This document shows, piece by piece, positions 20,338-32,344 of a DNA stretch of 64,000 nucleotides; position 1 is the first letter of the stretch; the number at the start of each line of letters is the position of its first letter. The translations under genes and the position numbers were made by a program. The notes under the pieces are model-generated. The model had not been told where the DNA came from, made no database searches, and saw only the letters and a program-made list of their open reading frames with translations. Source of the stretch: Hysterangium stoloniferum (taxonomy: Eukaryota; Basidiomycota; Agaricomycetes; Hysterangiales; Hysterangiaceae); NCBI GenBank assembly GCA_015178975.1, contig WHVD01000002.1, forward strand, positions 1,550,001 through 1,614,000. The letters run 5' to 3'.

Positions 20338-23148
20338 ATGGATGACGGGAAACTTGGTGACTTGGCCTTCGCGTCGACGGAAAACCAAGGCGTTGATATA
20401 ATTTATGAGATGAAGAGTAACTTGGGTGACTTTCTCTCCCCTCGCACTTATGACTGTTTTATTGAACGCGAACATCAGTGAACCAATGTTTACAGGATGA
20501 GTGAGCGCGCATTTATGCTACTGTGCTCTGCAGTATGACAACCGAGACCGTTTAGAATCGGTTGGGGTCGATACCAAACCGAACTGTTCATTGTTTCCGG
20601 ATTTGGATGGGCCGCCGACAGTGAGTACATTACTTCTTCGTGCCCTCAGATTGGTTTTCACATGTTGTGCGCAGGTCTTTGGTTGCAAGGTCCGTGCTGT
20701 ACACCTCCGTGAAGAGCGTATGACATATGCTCTCCAAAATTGCCAGGGGTCTTCGCTGTCCTTCCCCAAATAGTTCTAGAGATGAATCCTCCGCATATAG
20801 CATTTGCTGCGACTGCGGTTTTATTGGGCATGCTAGCCGGGGCATTAATCTGGGTGCGCGCCCAGCTAATAAGAGCAAGGACTCGGCTAAGATTGAAAAT
20901 ACGTAGGGTATACTCGCTGATATCGTTGGACGCAAACTCTCTTGGAATGCAAGTCTTCCATCAAGTTAGAGACTCGTTAATTTATCGGCCTCCTTATGAT
21001 CTAGGTTACTTTGTTTATTGCGGGCGTTTTCGGAGTTGCGGCTGGAGGCGCTTCTAACTGGGTAACATTCACGGCTATGGGTGCCTGCATAGGCTTTGGA
21101 ACCGGTGGAAAGTGCGCAGTATCCTCTATCAAACTTGTAACGCCCTAACTCCATTTCCCAGCCTTCCCGTTGATGGTGTGGACAAACGCCGATTGTATTG
21201 TTTCACTTGTGATAACTTTTTATCATATTTCCACAGGGGCGCTGTTTCTGGAGCACATCCCACAGAAATATCAGGTGAACATTGAGTACGGAATAATATG
21301 CGCCATAAATTTTACATTTCATGTTCCAGTGGACACTCACACTTCTTTCCGTGTTCTGGGCTGTGGGACAAAGTGTAACATCATTAATTAGCTGGGTTTT
21401 CATAACAAATTTCTCTTGTCCTGACTCGACCCCGCCCGGGACATGCCCTCGAAGCGAGAACAATGGCTGGAGATATACATTGTATGCACCTATTTACTTC
21501 ATCCCGGTTTTATTATCTCGGGGGTTCTGACGACAGTTGTTGTTTCCTGTCCCAGCTTTACATTGTAAGTGAAGCAACTTGAAGGATGCACATGGTTCAA
21601 TGACGTGTAAATCAGAGGCGGAATCACCTGGGTGATGTTCATCATTCGGTTCTTTGTTTTCGACCTTCAAGAATCGTCTAAATACCTTCTCGCCAAGGGG
21701 CGCGATGAAGAGGCCTTAGCTGTGGGTCATTTTTCAAGTCACCGATTCAAAATTATGCCTCATGTCCTGCGTTTTCATTGTAGGTATTGCAACATATAGC
21801 AAGGAGAAATGGGAGAACGATCACATTGACATTGGATCAACTGTTGGCTGTATCAGGGGGGCAGCCGTCTACACAGCTCACTCCGTCCGAGTCGCTCAAA
21901 CGGGCATGTACCGGGTCCCCATTGTACGTCTCTAAAATTAAGTTCATTTTGCGCCGAGTGCATTTTGACGCGGAGACTCCTTCTACACAATGACAGCTCT
22001 CATGTCAAGCCGTTATTTGCAACGAGCCGCCTGGCGATTAATACGTCTATAACGATCTTATTATGGGGGTGGGTGACATCCTCCGCTCTTCATGAAGCCC
22101 ATCTGGAACTCATATTCCCAAAATAGCCTCGTTGGTCTCGCATATCCGCTCTTCAACGCCTTGCTGCCGATTTATCTCAATAGCGACTCTCTCGCGTCTG
22201 GCGGTGGCGTAAATCAAACGTACCGGTATGTTTTTCTCTCCAACACAAATCCCACCCGAGCAGTAATAGAACAAATGTAAAAAGGAATTACGCAATAATA
22301 TACTCACTAGGCATCCCCGGCTCGCTGATTGCGTGTGTATTGGTTAATCGAACTCGTGGGGGTCGGTGGTCATTTGGAGGTCGTAAATTCGCCATGATGG
22401 TATTTACAGCCTTGACTGGCATATTTTTGTTCCTCTTTGCGACTGCTAGGACGTCGAGTGCCATTTTGGCGTATTCGTGTGTGACTAGTCTTACGCAGTA
22501 AGTTTCCACCGCCTCCAGCCTTATCATTTTCTGACAGTCTTTGGTAGAAACGCTGTACGTTTCCTTTTCTCTGAAAATGTATATTACAAACTGAACGGTT
22601 GGATCCGGACTAATATAGGTATATGGAATCGTAAGTAGGATAGCATACTTCCGGCCATAAACACCGACTTAATATTTACAGTTATATGCCTACACTCCAG
22701 AAGTCTTCCCGGCCCCCCATAGGTACGTCAGGTCTCCCCTTACACTTTTCCAACGTTCACGTTCAAATGCCCAATCATCAGAGGCACAGCAGATGCACTG
22801 TGCGCTGCTTTCAACCGGTGAATCATTACTCATATCGAAGCTTGTCTGTCGAGCGTGCAAAGTGCACCAACTCACTGATGTCCCCGTTACTAGAGTTGCA
22901 GGTCTCATGTCGCCAATTAGTATGCCATTTCACAAAGTAAGGAGGAGCAGTATTGACTTTGAAGTCACTTTGGTCCAGTTGCGACATACACAAACCTGAA
23001 CAGTCCGGTTCCCATATTCATCGCAGCTTCGTTATATTTGGCGGCTGCCGTACTCGCGCTTCTCTTACCCATCGAGGTGTGTCTGCGTTTATACAGGCGA
23101 ATCCTCATTAATCCGTTTTTGTAGACGGCTGGTAAAGCTGCGTTATAG
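20338..23148 (+). CDS. MFS transporter (12-TM, SV2/sugar-transporter-like fungal family), 23 exons
   Basis: Twenty-three exons join in frame to 507 residues, the usual size. Starts and ends: 20338-20416, 20479-20500, 20556-20620, 20675-20689, 20747-20853, 20907-20948, 21005-21111, 21162-21175, 21237-21274, 21330-21481, 21556-21564, 21616-21721, 21784-21923, 21997-22068, 22127-22225, 22285-22497, 22548-22554, 22619-22630, 22682-22722, 22782-22817, 22894-22919, 22979-23076, 23125-23148. Family landmarks: DEIGWGRYQTELF, ADIVGRKLSWN (the MFS motif after TM2), GNLPVDGALFLE, RFFVFDLQESSKYLLAKGR, LVGLAYPLFNALLPIYL, GGRKFAM, YAYTPEVFPAPHRGT and PIETAGKAAL at the end. Exons of 7, 9, 12, 14 and 15 nt occur. 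The intron after LSWN begins GCAAGT (GC-AG). The gene is an importer or exporter of small solutes in a membrane; the substrate cannot be read. A deleted paralogue lies just upstream. Confidence 0.92.
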
Positions 23149-24287
23149 GAGTTCGCAGGGGTCCAACTTTTGTGACGATATCTATTGACTTTTGGATTTC
23201 AGAAAGAGACCATTTGAACTGATAGAAACAAGTAATGAATGCTAATGCAGGATTCCATATGAAGGTATACAGGGAGGAGGAAGCATCGATACATTTATAT
23301 GTCATATATAGACCAAAAAAGACAATTGTGGAGATGCCCAAAATAGTATGAGAGTAAAGAAGAAGGATCTGATATGACAACAAACAAGCTAAATGGAGCC
23401 ACAGCTATTCAAACTATCAAGATTCTGGATTCTGACCAGAGTAAAGGTAGACCAATATAGTTGGGGCGGCGAATCACAGAAACTACCGATAGGAGCTGAC
23501 CGAAATGTGAGAATAGCTGATTGGAAGATGTCTGCAGCGGACAAAGAGGGTCTAATTTTTGTATGTATGTTATAGAGTTCGTGTAATGTGCTTAGGCGTT
23601 CCACGCCTCAAACCGTACCCAAAACTGACACCCCACTCGGGAAGAGGTGTGGCACAAAAGAAATGTGAAAAGAAAAGAAAGTCCCCCACTAACCCGACGA
23701 TGCAAAACTAAACATGCAACTGTTGCGGTAACCTGCGAGCGGCCTATCCAATGTCCTTCAAAGGCGGAAGTTTTCCACTGCCTTAAATATTTGCATAGTT
23801 GGCGCCAATTCTAGAGGATGTGGCGGTAGTATATGACATGTCGAAACACATAGACACAATTGTGAAGAGATTCGTGATATAAAGGTAAGTATACCCAAGG
23901 TGCAGTCAGATGGCTAGAGCGAGAGTAGTAATACGCTTGCAGGGCCATGTGGCATCCGAGAGGAATATTTCTGCCTGATCGAGTAACAGGTCCTCGTAAG
24001 ATGTGTGCGATGATTGTTTTTTAAATAAAATATCATAAATTACCGTGTGATTTGTAGCACCATCATCTATGACCACTCCGTAACCCAAAGTGATGGCTTC
24101 AACAGTGCCTCGAGTCTGCATTCTCCTTGACAAAATATTTGGCAAGGGCACTTTATTGAAGGTTATTTCCCGGCAGTATATAATCCACCTAGATCGGATC
24201 AATAAAAAGATATTTAGTAAGCCCCAGATACTCACGGTTTGTCGCATATGAACATCTCGTCCCCAGGCTCGCACCCCCCCCCCCCCA
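23149..24287. other. No supported gene
   Basis: Minus-strand open frames at 23108-23383, 23389-23604 and 23906-24274 show no recognised family and no coherent splicing that I could confirm. A run of about ten C residues sits near 24272-24284. Confidence 0.35.
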
Positions 24288-24430
24288 ATTATTACTCTTG
24301 AAGCTCTTCAGTAATTTTGTTCAGTCGCTCTCCCAGAAAAAACCAATAACCATGAACGGGCCGTAATAAAGAACTTGGTCAGCAAGGTGAACTGCAAAGT
24401 GATGGTTCGGCGTCATAAGCCCTTCTCCAT
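24288..24430 (-). pseudogene. Fragment of a Tnp2/DUF4218-type transposon-associated protein
   Basis: The minus strand reads LMTPNHHFAVHLADQVLYYG and then, after a one-base frame change, PVHGYWFFLGERLNKI. This resembles the TPNHHFxxHxPxQxxxFGPVxxFW block found in mushroom proteins associated with CACTA-type (Tnp2) transposons. The frame change shows that it is dead. Open frame 24533-24733 on the same strand may be part of the same relic. Confidence 0.5.
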
Positions 24431-24827
24431 AACGTTTACGAATAATCAGCGGAAAGAAATAAAAAGGAAAAACAAAAACAATCATACATCTTTATAGTCG
24501 AGTGGATATTCAGGAAACAGGTCCTGGACACATTAGATCTCGCTGATGGTGATTTTATACTGAATAAAAGTTTTGATCACAGTTGCCGGTTTAAGAAACA
24601 CAATGTCTTCTTCCGAGCGTGCATCTGAGGGTTGAGGTCCTTCTGGATTCGTTTGGGTTTTTAGAAGCTTTCTTGTCACCTTTTCTGGCCAAGGAGACGA
24701 ATTCCCACAAATTTTGATCTCTGGTATGGCCACTTTCTCTCTTGTTATTATTCCATGTATATTAATGACCCCACTCCCGCACTCAGGACCGTCAGTTTGT
24801 CTATCTCCCTCCTATCAAGTTATTATT

Positions 24828-25372
24828 ATGTCTATTGTTGACTGGTCACAAACTGCGCTCAAGGCTGTCGTTGAAGCCAAAAGCGAGACAGACTTCTAGT
24901 CTGCTTTCGATGCCTTGTTCTCCCAGGTTAGTCTCATCAAATTATCAAAGCCATAGAGAGATATCAAATGGTATTCTAAATTATCAGGAAGCTACTTTCG
25001 TTGACAACGGTGTCAACAAGTCTCGTATGGACTACATGGGCGAAATTGATGTTCAATTCGACTCACAGACGATTAAATTCGAAAAGTTCATTGAGGTTTC
25101 TTCCGATAAGGTAGTCCAAGTTTAAGACAGCTTTTTCGCCAATATCTTACTTATAAATCTGCCGGGGAACACAACTCGGTGCCGTTTACATATTGGTTGG
25201 CCAACAGGGCTCTACCACCAAAAGCAGTCGTTGTTAACGCCATGTGAGAACCAATTTCACTCTCTGATAATCCGAGTGGTCTCTGAATTTTATATGTAGA
25301 AAATTGTCAAGGAGAACGGCGCCAACAAAGTTACCTGCCTCTCCCAGGTCGCCACTGACCACTAGATTATAC
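24828..25372 (+). pseudogene. Small conserved Agaricomycete protein, apparently inactivated
   Basis: Exon 1 (24828-24926) has an in-frame TAG at 24897 between ETDF and SAFDALFSQ. After a 61-bp intron, exon 2 begins EATFVDNGVNKSRMDYMG and continues to EVSSDKVVQ. Downstream pieces AGEHNSV...ALPPKAVVVNA and KIVKENGANKV...SQVATDH look like later exons, but one acceptor seems missing. I recall similar proteins of roughly 120-150 residues in mushrooms, possibly of SnoaL/NTF2-like fold; the function is unknown. If the TAG were a sequencing error the gene might be live. Confidence 0.5.
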
Positions 25373-25602
25373 GTACCCAATCTGTGTATTGAACTATAAT
25401 GAGAATTTTATGACATTTACTCTTAAAAAAGAAAAGAAAGAATCAATGGCAAAGCCAAGGAAACTTAGTAGCTATCAAAGCATTCCCGCGGTTTTATCTC
25501 GTCCCTTATACGTGTGTATACATTAAAAAAGCGATGTATTATACAGATGATTATGCTTCAAAACCAGTGCTACGCTCCCCCAGCTCTGGAGATGATTTCT
25601 TG

Positions 25603-27237
25603 TTACCAAAATCGCACTGACGAATACGGATGTCCGTCCACAAGGCGCCGATGAACGATATTGCTCGTCATCGATGACCACTACCACGGCAAGTGAGCTT
25701 GTAATAATAATGAATTAGAAAGAATAAAGGCTCACTCCGTTACCAATTAACACTGCCGCCCGTCTTGCAATATCCATATCTATAGCCATCGACACAGCCG
25801 TCTGCTCAGAATCGAGTGTCAAATCCGATGTCGTAGCCACATTATTCCATCCCTCATCAATCATCCGCGTGCGGAACGCATCCATCCACTGCTTATTCGC
25901 ATTCGTCAAAATATAAAGAGTCGTCAACGGTGCAGCCCCCCGTCCTTCACCCGATTCCCAATCACGTTTAGACTCCGTTATTTTTGTAATCAACGCCTCT
26001 TCGGATGGATAACACCGCTTCTTGAACAGGACGTAATTCTCAGGTGTGTTTTTCCCTACTTCATCATGTCCCTCTACTGGACCGCCAGGGTTGAACGGGT
26101 CGGGGAGGTCAGGGAGGAGATTCCACATGTAAAATGTATTATTCCAGTCTGCGAGATGTTGGCATGCGTCTACGTAGTCTCCGCGTCGGACGTGGATTGC
26201 CATCATTCCTGCGTAACGAGTGAAGTGGGAGACTGTGTTTTGTGGGAATAAGATGTGCTCATTACGCCGTATGGCGGAATTGACGAGGGGAGGAGTGTGC
26301 AACAATCGCGAGACGGGGGAGTTCCGAAATTCTTCCAAGAGTGGTAGTATGAGCGGCGTACTGACTGTCCTGGATTTGCAATATTCTGTGAGCAAACTGA
26401 CGCAGGTGGTGGCACGGAACGGCCTGCTCACGTACTTTACATCAAACGTTTGTGGAAAATCATCCCCGCTACCCGGTCGGACGTAAATACACCTCTGAGG
26501 CATGTCATTGAATAACTTGACCCAATAGTCCATGACTGCCTTAGCATCTTTGCCTCTAACAGGGTTTTTGGCAGTCGCAGCATCGATATAACCAATGTCT
26601 TCTTCTGGACAGACTTTGTCCCACCAAATCAAACTAATCGAACGAGGTGAATTATCGGTCGAAGACCAAGGTCCACCAGCGGTTGGGCCAGCAATGAGCG
26701 CATTGAGTGGTGTATATGGCGCGGACGGAACACTCCAAGGAAAAAAATCTTTTTTCCACATATAATTTTGGAACACGTATGCTCGCTTTGTACGCCATGC
26801 AAGATGAGTGCAGAGCAGACTGGAAAGCTAGAATGAGCGAGGTATAGAAAAGGCAGATACACGTACAGTTCATTCAATACATTGTTCCAACCTAGTTGGT
26901 AAATTTGATTTGAAAACACCACATATCTACCGGTCTTTCCTTCAGGGAACGGCAGCTCCAAGTCGTGTTGAGGTAAATTTTTTTCCATCTCGTATATATC
27001 TTTATATTCTGGGAGGGGGAGTGTGCTTCCTGATAAATGGACTTTCTTGTAAGTCGAATCCAGAGCGAACCAGCCATTCCATTGAAAGTAATAAAGCACA
27101 TGAAGTAGAACAGCTGTAATAATAAGAAGTGACAATAGGACTCCTCTACGTCGCAGGGGGATCCCAAATGGTGAAAGCATGCTCGCAATATTATGGTTGT
27201 TCGCGCCATTGATTCGCGAAGGTTCTTTAGGAGCCAT
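25603..27237 (-). CDS. O-fucosyltransferase-like type II membrane glycosyltransferase
   Basis: Three exons on the minus strand, 27237-26867, 26819-25736 and 25680-25603, with introns of 47 and 55 bp, give 510 residues. A short basic cytoplasmic N-terminus is followed by one membrane segment (VLLSLLIITAVLLHVLYYF), as in Golgi enzymes. Next come GWNNVLNELLLCTHLAWRTKRAYVF, the motif MAIHVRRGDYVDACQHLADWNNTF (HxRRGD, as in O-fucosyltransferases using GDP-fucose), LYILTNANKQWMDAF and a C-terminal DMDIARRAAVLIGNGWSSMTSNIVHRR. The glycosyl donor and acceptor are not proven. It converges with the relic at 24.8-25.4 kb, and its 5' end abuts a repeat copy shared with 28905-29423. Confidence 0.88.
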
Positions 27238-27265
27238 GGGAAAGTGCCGCGCAGGGTGTCGCGCA

Positions 27266-27610
27266 CCTAGTACGTCCAAATTTATAAGCAAATTAGCCTG
27301 AGTGGACATATGTGTACCCCCGCCCTTGCTTACCGGCCACATCACCACCCGTCATCACGGCGCTGCCTTCGGCAACGTCCTCCGGGGTCATAGTAATGCG
27401 CTCGTCGTCAGCGACGATGAGCTCGCATTCCAGCGTTCCTGGCCACCCCAGAAGGGCGCACTTGGCGCATTTGGCGGCATTGATATATTTTAGACAGTGT
27501 TATTTGCATACTATGTACTTTTGACTCAATAAAATGAAATAAGTAAAATTGTTCACACACTTCAGGTAGCCTGCTGAAATTTTTGATGCTGGTGGGGGTA
27601 TTTAATACAT
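27266..27610 (-). repeat. Arm 1 of an inverted pair of a gene-like fragment (GC-rich copy)
   Basis: Read on the minus strand it encodes CAKCALLGWPGTLECELIVADDERITMTPEDVAEGSAVMTGG, of unknown family, ending at a possible GT donor. The same sequence lies in inverted orientation at 28905-29423. This arm retains many CpG dinucleotides. It touches the 5' side of the fucosyltransferase-like gene. Confidence 0.75.
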
Positions 27611-28904
27611 TGGCTAACCTGAAGAGAAGTAAAATTTAAAGAGATACAGGCTTCTCTGCACGGAAAGCGCAGTAAATTGAGGCACTACTTCTGTTCCAAC
27701 AATTCCGGATTCAATCGCAATACACTTCACCCCTATTGCTTGAAACAAGATTGCATCGTTAGGCACAACGCTTAATACTGTAGAGTAATAAATATGGCGC
27801 ACATGGCTTTTCTCAACATCGACAGGTACCATGGAACCTCGGAGATATATAAGGTGTGTGATAAATACAGAATGTGGGTATTCCTCAGTTTTCGAGACGA
27901 CGTTTACTCCCCGTGAGCATCACGAGGCAGGCATTGCCTCTGCAGTGTGCTACTATGGCGGTATACAGCCGTTCGTTGCCGGAAAGTAGTAAACAGTAAA
28001 CAAAGTTTCATCTATGGACTGTATATAGTCCAAACTGTCTAAACCGTGAGTTTCTCGATCATTCTTCGAGTTTACTAAGTCCCGCGGTCAGTACGAGACC
28101 CACTGGGAATGTGTGGTGAGTATGAAAGGCACACCCACGAAGTAGAACTTTGGCTCTCAGAGACTTTGACCGAGCAATCGCTGCACCAACTCCATGTAGT
28201 GTTAAACAAGGCATTATGCTATGCCAGAGATATCAGGGAAGGTGAGCGAATATCTAACAGACTTCACATCTTGTCCATAATGGACCGCAAGAGTAGACCA
28301 TGATATCTCTTGAAGATAATTGAGCCAAGAACTCAGGATTAGGGTATGGATGGATTTTGTGTCCATATGAATTGATGTAATACAAACCTAAGCCAAATAC
28401 ATATAAGGAAACAATACTGATAATTTTAATGGAAACTCCCTATGGAATATTGGAGAGGGTAATGGTTTGTATTTATTATCAGTCCCAGAAGGTTTTGAGA
28501 TTGCAAACAGGCAGAAGTCGTTCGTCATCTAAGACATCTGGGTCGAATGATGCATCCACCTCTGCATCCAGGTGTCCATTCATGCTCATTGGGTGAGAGA
28601 TACTGCATTGACTGACTATCATAGATAAGTCTTTTTGAAAGTTGGTTAAATATGAATGTAGTATTTATGTATAGGCTTATTTGATTACGATTAACTAGCT
28701 TAGCTGTAATAGTTATAGTATGATTAGTTATGAGAACGGGCAAAATATTAGCCTGACTAATGGTGATGGAAGAAAAGAGAAAAATTGTCAAAGGGAGGGA
28801 GCGGAAAACATCCTGTGCAATGTGCCGCTGGTCTCCTCCTGACTAAGGTCTTTTGATTTGATAATATATCTGAGATATAGCATGCTATTGATAGTTTAGT
28901 CAAT
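27611..28904. other. AT-rich spacer between the inverted arms, no supported gene
   Basis: Only short open frames (27614-27832 minus, 28109-28303 plus, 28525-28791 minus) without family signals. It forms the loop of the large inverted pair 27266/29423. Confidence 0.4.
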
Positions 28905-29423
28905 ACCTTTAATACCCCCCCACCAGTATCAAAAATTTCATCAGGTTACCTGAAGTGTGTGAACAATATTACCTATTTCATTTTATTGAGTCAAAAGTAC
29001 ATAGTATGCAAATAACACTGTCTAAAATATATCAATGCTGCCAAATGCACCAAGTGCGCCCTTCTGGGGTGGCCAGGAATGCTGGAATGCGAGCTTATCA
29101 TTGCTGATGACGAGCACATTACTATGACCCCAGAGGATGTTGCCGAAGGCAGTGCTGTGATGATGGGTGGTGATGTGGCTGGTAAGCAAGGGCAGTGATG
29201 CCCAGTGATGGGTTGAAAGGAGGTCTCCCACGGCCTCGAAGGTATAGTGAAAAGTAAGTAACATTTTGTTATCTCTGTTGTATTGGTTTTCTTACTTGAA
29301 GCGTCCCATTCTCGCAGAATCAGCGGTGGAAGAGGCCCAATGCAACAAGGGGGCATATTAGCCTGGGGGTACACATATGTCCACTCAGGCTAATTTGCTT
29401 ATGAATTTGGACGTACTAGGTGG
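28905..29423 (+). repeat. Arm 2 of the inverted pair (CpG-poor copy)
   Basis: Matches arm 1 at 27266-27610 in inverted orientation, from CCCCCACCAGTATCAAAAAT to the GGACGTACTAGG end. It has about 170 extra bases (29190-29360) that look like an intron plus exon. Many CpG sites of arm 1 are TG or CA here, for example CATCGTCGCTGACGACGAGC versus CATTGCTGATGACGAGC. Confidence 0.75.
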
Positions 29424-30082
29424 TGTTGCAACTGCTGCAAACACCTCAAAATGCCCTCAAAAATGTACTGTGGGCCTGTTAATTTACTTTAAGACTTAGT
29501 TTTAATGTTTAAAATGGTGTATTAGGCCCTTTTCTAATAGCATATATCATTTAACATGATATTTTGAGTATTACCTTTCGAAATATGACTCTGTTTTAGT
29601 TTGAAACCAAAATGTGTGTTTGTGGTAGGCATATTGCTGTGTCAGAGTTTGAAAACTTTTCAGCTTCTGGCAGTCAACTTCTGCAATTCCTCGACACATT
29701 CTTCAACAGCTCCGCATACACACCCAAATCACATTATATTCCTTGTTGAGACTCTGATTAGCCTTTCTATTAATCCATTGCTATTGTGATTTTTTTCTTT
29801 CCAGTTACTCTACACTTCTGTAAGAGTTGTGAGAATTTGTTGCTTTAGAGCACTAGTATCTGTGAAAATCTAAGATGGACAGGTCTTAAATATATATAAT
29901 GGTAAATCAGGTTTTTTGTTAGAGGATATATGTAAAGGACTCAGGTGTAAATCCAAAAAAGCCCAAATACAAAATACAACTAGGCTAAGGAATGGGTGGA
30001 ATAATGTCAGTCCAAGCCCATGATGATTCCTTTGCCTTAGACAGTATGTATATAGGCAGTCTACTTGGTGATGTTGCACTAG

Positions 30083-30815
30083 ATACAGTAGGCAACAAAA
30101 CCATTCAGATGTTTCTTTGTTTTGAAAGACTCTTTAGCATTAGCCTAAATTAAATTCTAAGAATTCTGAATAAATTATGATAGATGCTCTAATATCACTA
30201 AATGTTGATTACATAACCATGATGTCATATGTCCATTTATGGTGATGTAATAATAGGATTAATGAAGCTTGTACATCCAAATGGTTTTGTTGCCTGTATT
30301 TTATACACCCTATATACTAAACTAGTACTTGGTATACCCTCCCTTGGCCTTAATTACAGCTTCTACTCTTCTAGGCATACTCTCTATCAAGTTCTGACAC
30401 ACCTCCTTTGGTATCTTTTCCCATTCCATTTGACAGCACTCCCAAAGCTCCTCCACTCCACTAGATGGTGTTTCATAGTCAGCTAGCCTCCTTTTCAAGT
30501 GCCCCCAGAGATGCTCTATGGGGTTTAGACCTGGAGACTGTGCTGGCTACTTCATCACATTGTAGCTATGGTCATCAAACCACTTTTGAGCCAGTTTGCT
30601 GGTATGCTTTAGATCATTATCCTGCTGGAAGATGAAATCAGATGGAGTTTTCTTGTAAAACTCAAGGGATTGCTGAAGTTCATCCTCCAGCAGTAAAGCT
30701 GTGAATCCATCTTCCCTTCAATCCTAGTGGCATATCCAATGCCTTCCCAAAGCATGCAACCCCACATCATCACACTACCACCACCAAACTTCAATGTTCC
30801 CTCTACCTGCCTATT
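30083..30815 (-). pseudogene. Tc1/mariner (DD34E) transposase relic, 5' truncated by an LTR
   Basis: Minus-strand fragments in different frames give VEGTLKFGGGSVMMWGCMLW, FIFQQDNDLKHTSKLAQKWF and PAQSPGLNPIEHLWGHLKRRL, the second aspartate and third acidic residue of the IS630/Tc1 catalytic triad. The N-terminal part is missing because an LTR begins at 30816. The 3' end has the outer repeat TACAGTAGGCAACAAAACC (30081) and an inverted inner copy near 30275-30297. Stops and frame changes show that it is dead. Confidence 0.85.
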
Positions 30816-31110
30816 GTTACGACTGTGTTGCAACCCTGTCACAACCTGATGGTCCCTGACATTACTATTGCCTGCCTATGCTGGTCAAGCCATCATATCG
30901 GTAACTGTTGGAATACTGACACTGATGTATACCTTCACGCGATCAAACCCCATTTACACCCTTGTCAAGATATACTCGTACCATCTGGTTATGCTTTGAT
31001 ACATCCCTTTTTATTATGATGATCTGTTCAACTCTATGTTTCACATATGCCCATATATACTTTGTAGCTATTGGACTATTTCCTTTTCTCATAATTCTGC
31101 TCTCAGTTAA
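30816..31110 (-). mobile_element. Truncated LTR (same family as 50376-51120), minus orientation
   Basis: It starts TGTTACGACTGTG and is the reverse complement of the segment 31279-31556 and of 50831-51120. It is cut at 31111 by the start of the Gypsy LTR, so it is the older insertion; it in turn interrupts the Tc1 relic. Confidence 0.75.
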
Positions 31111-31160
31111 TGTTATAACTGGAATTCCCACCAGACTCCAGGTACTAACTTACATATATG

Positions 31161-31561
31161 CACCCTGTTAAGAACTGAAAACTGACTAATGTCGGTGGCC
31201 GACAGGGACCGATCGGAAGGACTTGGCTTCAGCTTATGTGCTGCACCCTTGCAAATATCCATAGGGTGTCCTTAGATAACTGAGAGCAGAATTACGATAA
31301 AAGGAAATAGTTCGAGGACTACAAATATAGATAGACATATGTGAAACATAGGATAGAACGGATCAACATAATAAAAGGGACGTATCAAAAGTTTAACCAG
31401 ACAATACAAGTATTTTGACGTGGGTGTAAACGGAGTTTGATCATCATGAAAACATACGTCAGCTTCGGGGGCTGATGGTTTCCGAAGTGGTGACTTGAAA
31501 ATGTTGATAAGTGGCGATAACCTCGGGACCGATAGGGTTGTGACACGGTCGTAACACACCC
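31161..31561 (-). mobile_element. Nested solo LTR inside the Gypsy 5' LTR (LTR 31166-31556, TSD CACCC)
   Basis: A 391-bp sequence TGTTAAGAACTG...GTCGTAACA is flanked by CACCC at 31161-31165 and 31557-31561. Removing it restores the continuity of the host LTR as seen in the inverted LTR copy at 36372-37177. It belongs to the family of 50376-51120. Confidence 0.9.
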
Positions 31562-32344
31562 GCACCCTATATGCACCAATTGTCAGTTTACCAGAATTCC
31601 CGCTGGACTCCATACATCAGATTTGTCTACGTTCAACTTCATTACATTGTGTATCAGTCACCGGAATACCTACCGGACTCTGTCCCTGTCTATGTCCAAC
31701 TCTGTCCCACACATCAGTCACCGGACCCCGCTTGGACAACCCATCATCCCTCTAACAGAGCCCCATTCCCATTTTAGTCAAATGACCTGTCACGATTCGG
31801 ACTCCACTCCCACTCCGCTTCCTGTTATGGTTTATGATTTGTCATGATTCGGACTCCGCTCCATCCCGTTCCTAACACCAAATTTGGTGTTTACTATTCT
31901 CATTTTATGTTTTGCTAGTTTCATTTCATTATTACTGGATTTGGTATGTCATTCATTCCATGGTCTATATAGTCTAGCAGATGTTGTACATACAATCCAG
32001 TGAGAAAATTGGCTTAGATTCCCCCCAGTAATCTAATACATTTTCCACTCTAAACTCCTACTTGAATTACACCGCTCATGCTAGTTGGAGCCCATGGGCT
32101 CCGATACATCTATCTCTCTTATTTATCACGACTCCCTGACCTCTCAACCCCCGACCTCCAACCCATGACCCCTTGACCCACAAACCCCACCTGGACTCCC
32201 CGGGATTCCCATCCACCTGTCTGAAATTGGACAACATGATCTCACAAGGGTGCAGCCTATAAGCTGAAGCCAAGTCCTACCAGATATTCCACGGGTTTCT
32301 CCAGAAACCCACCATGTACATACCCTAACAGTATTTCTGACTAA

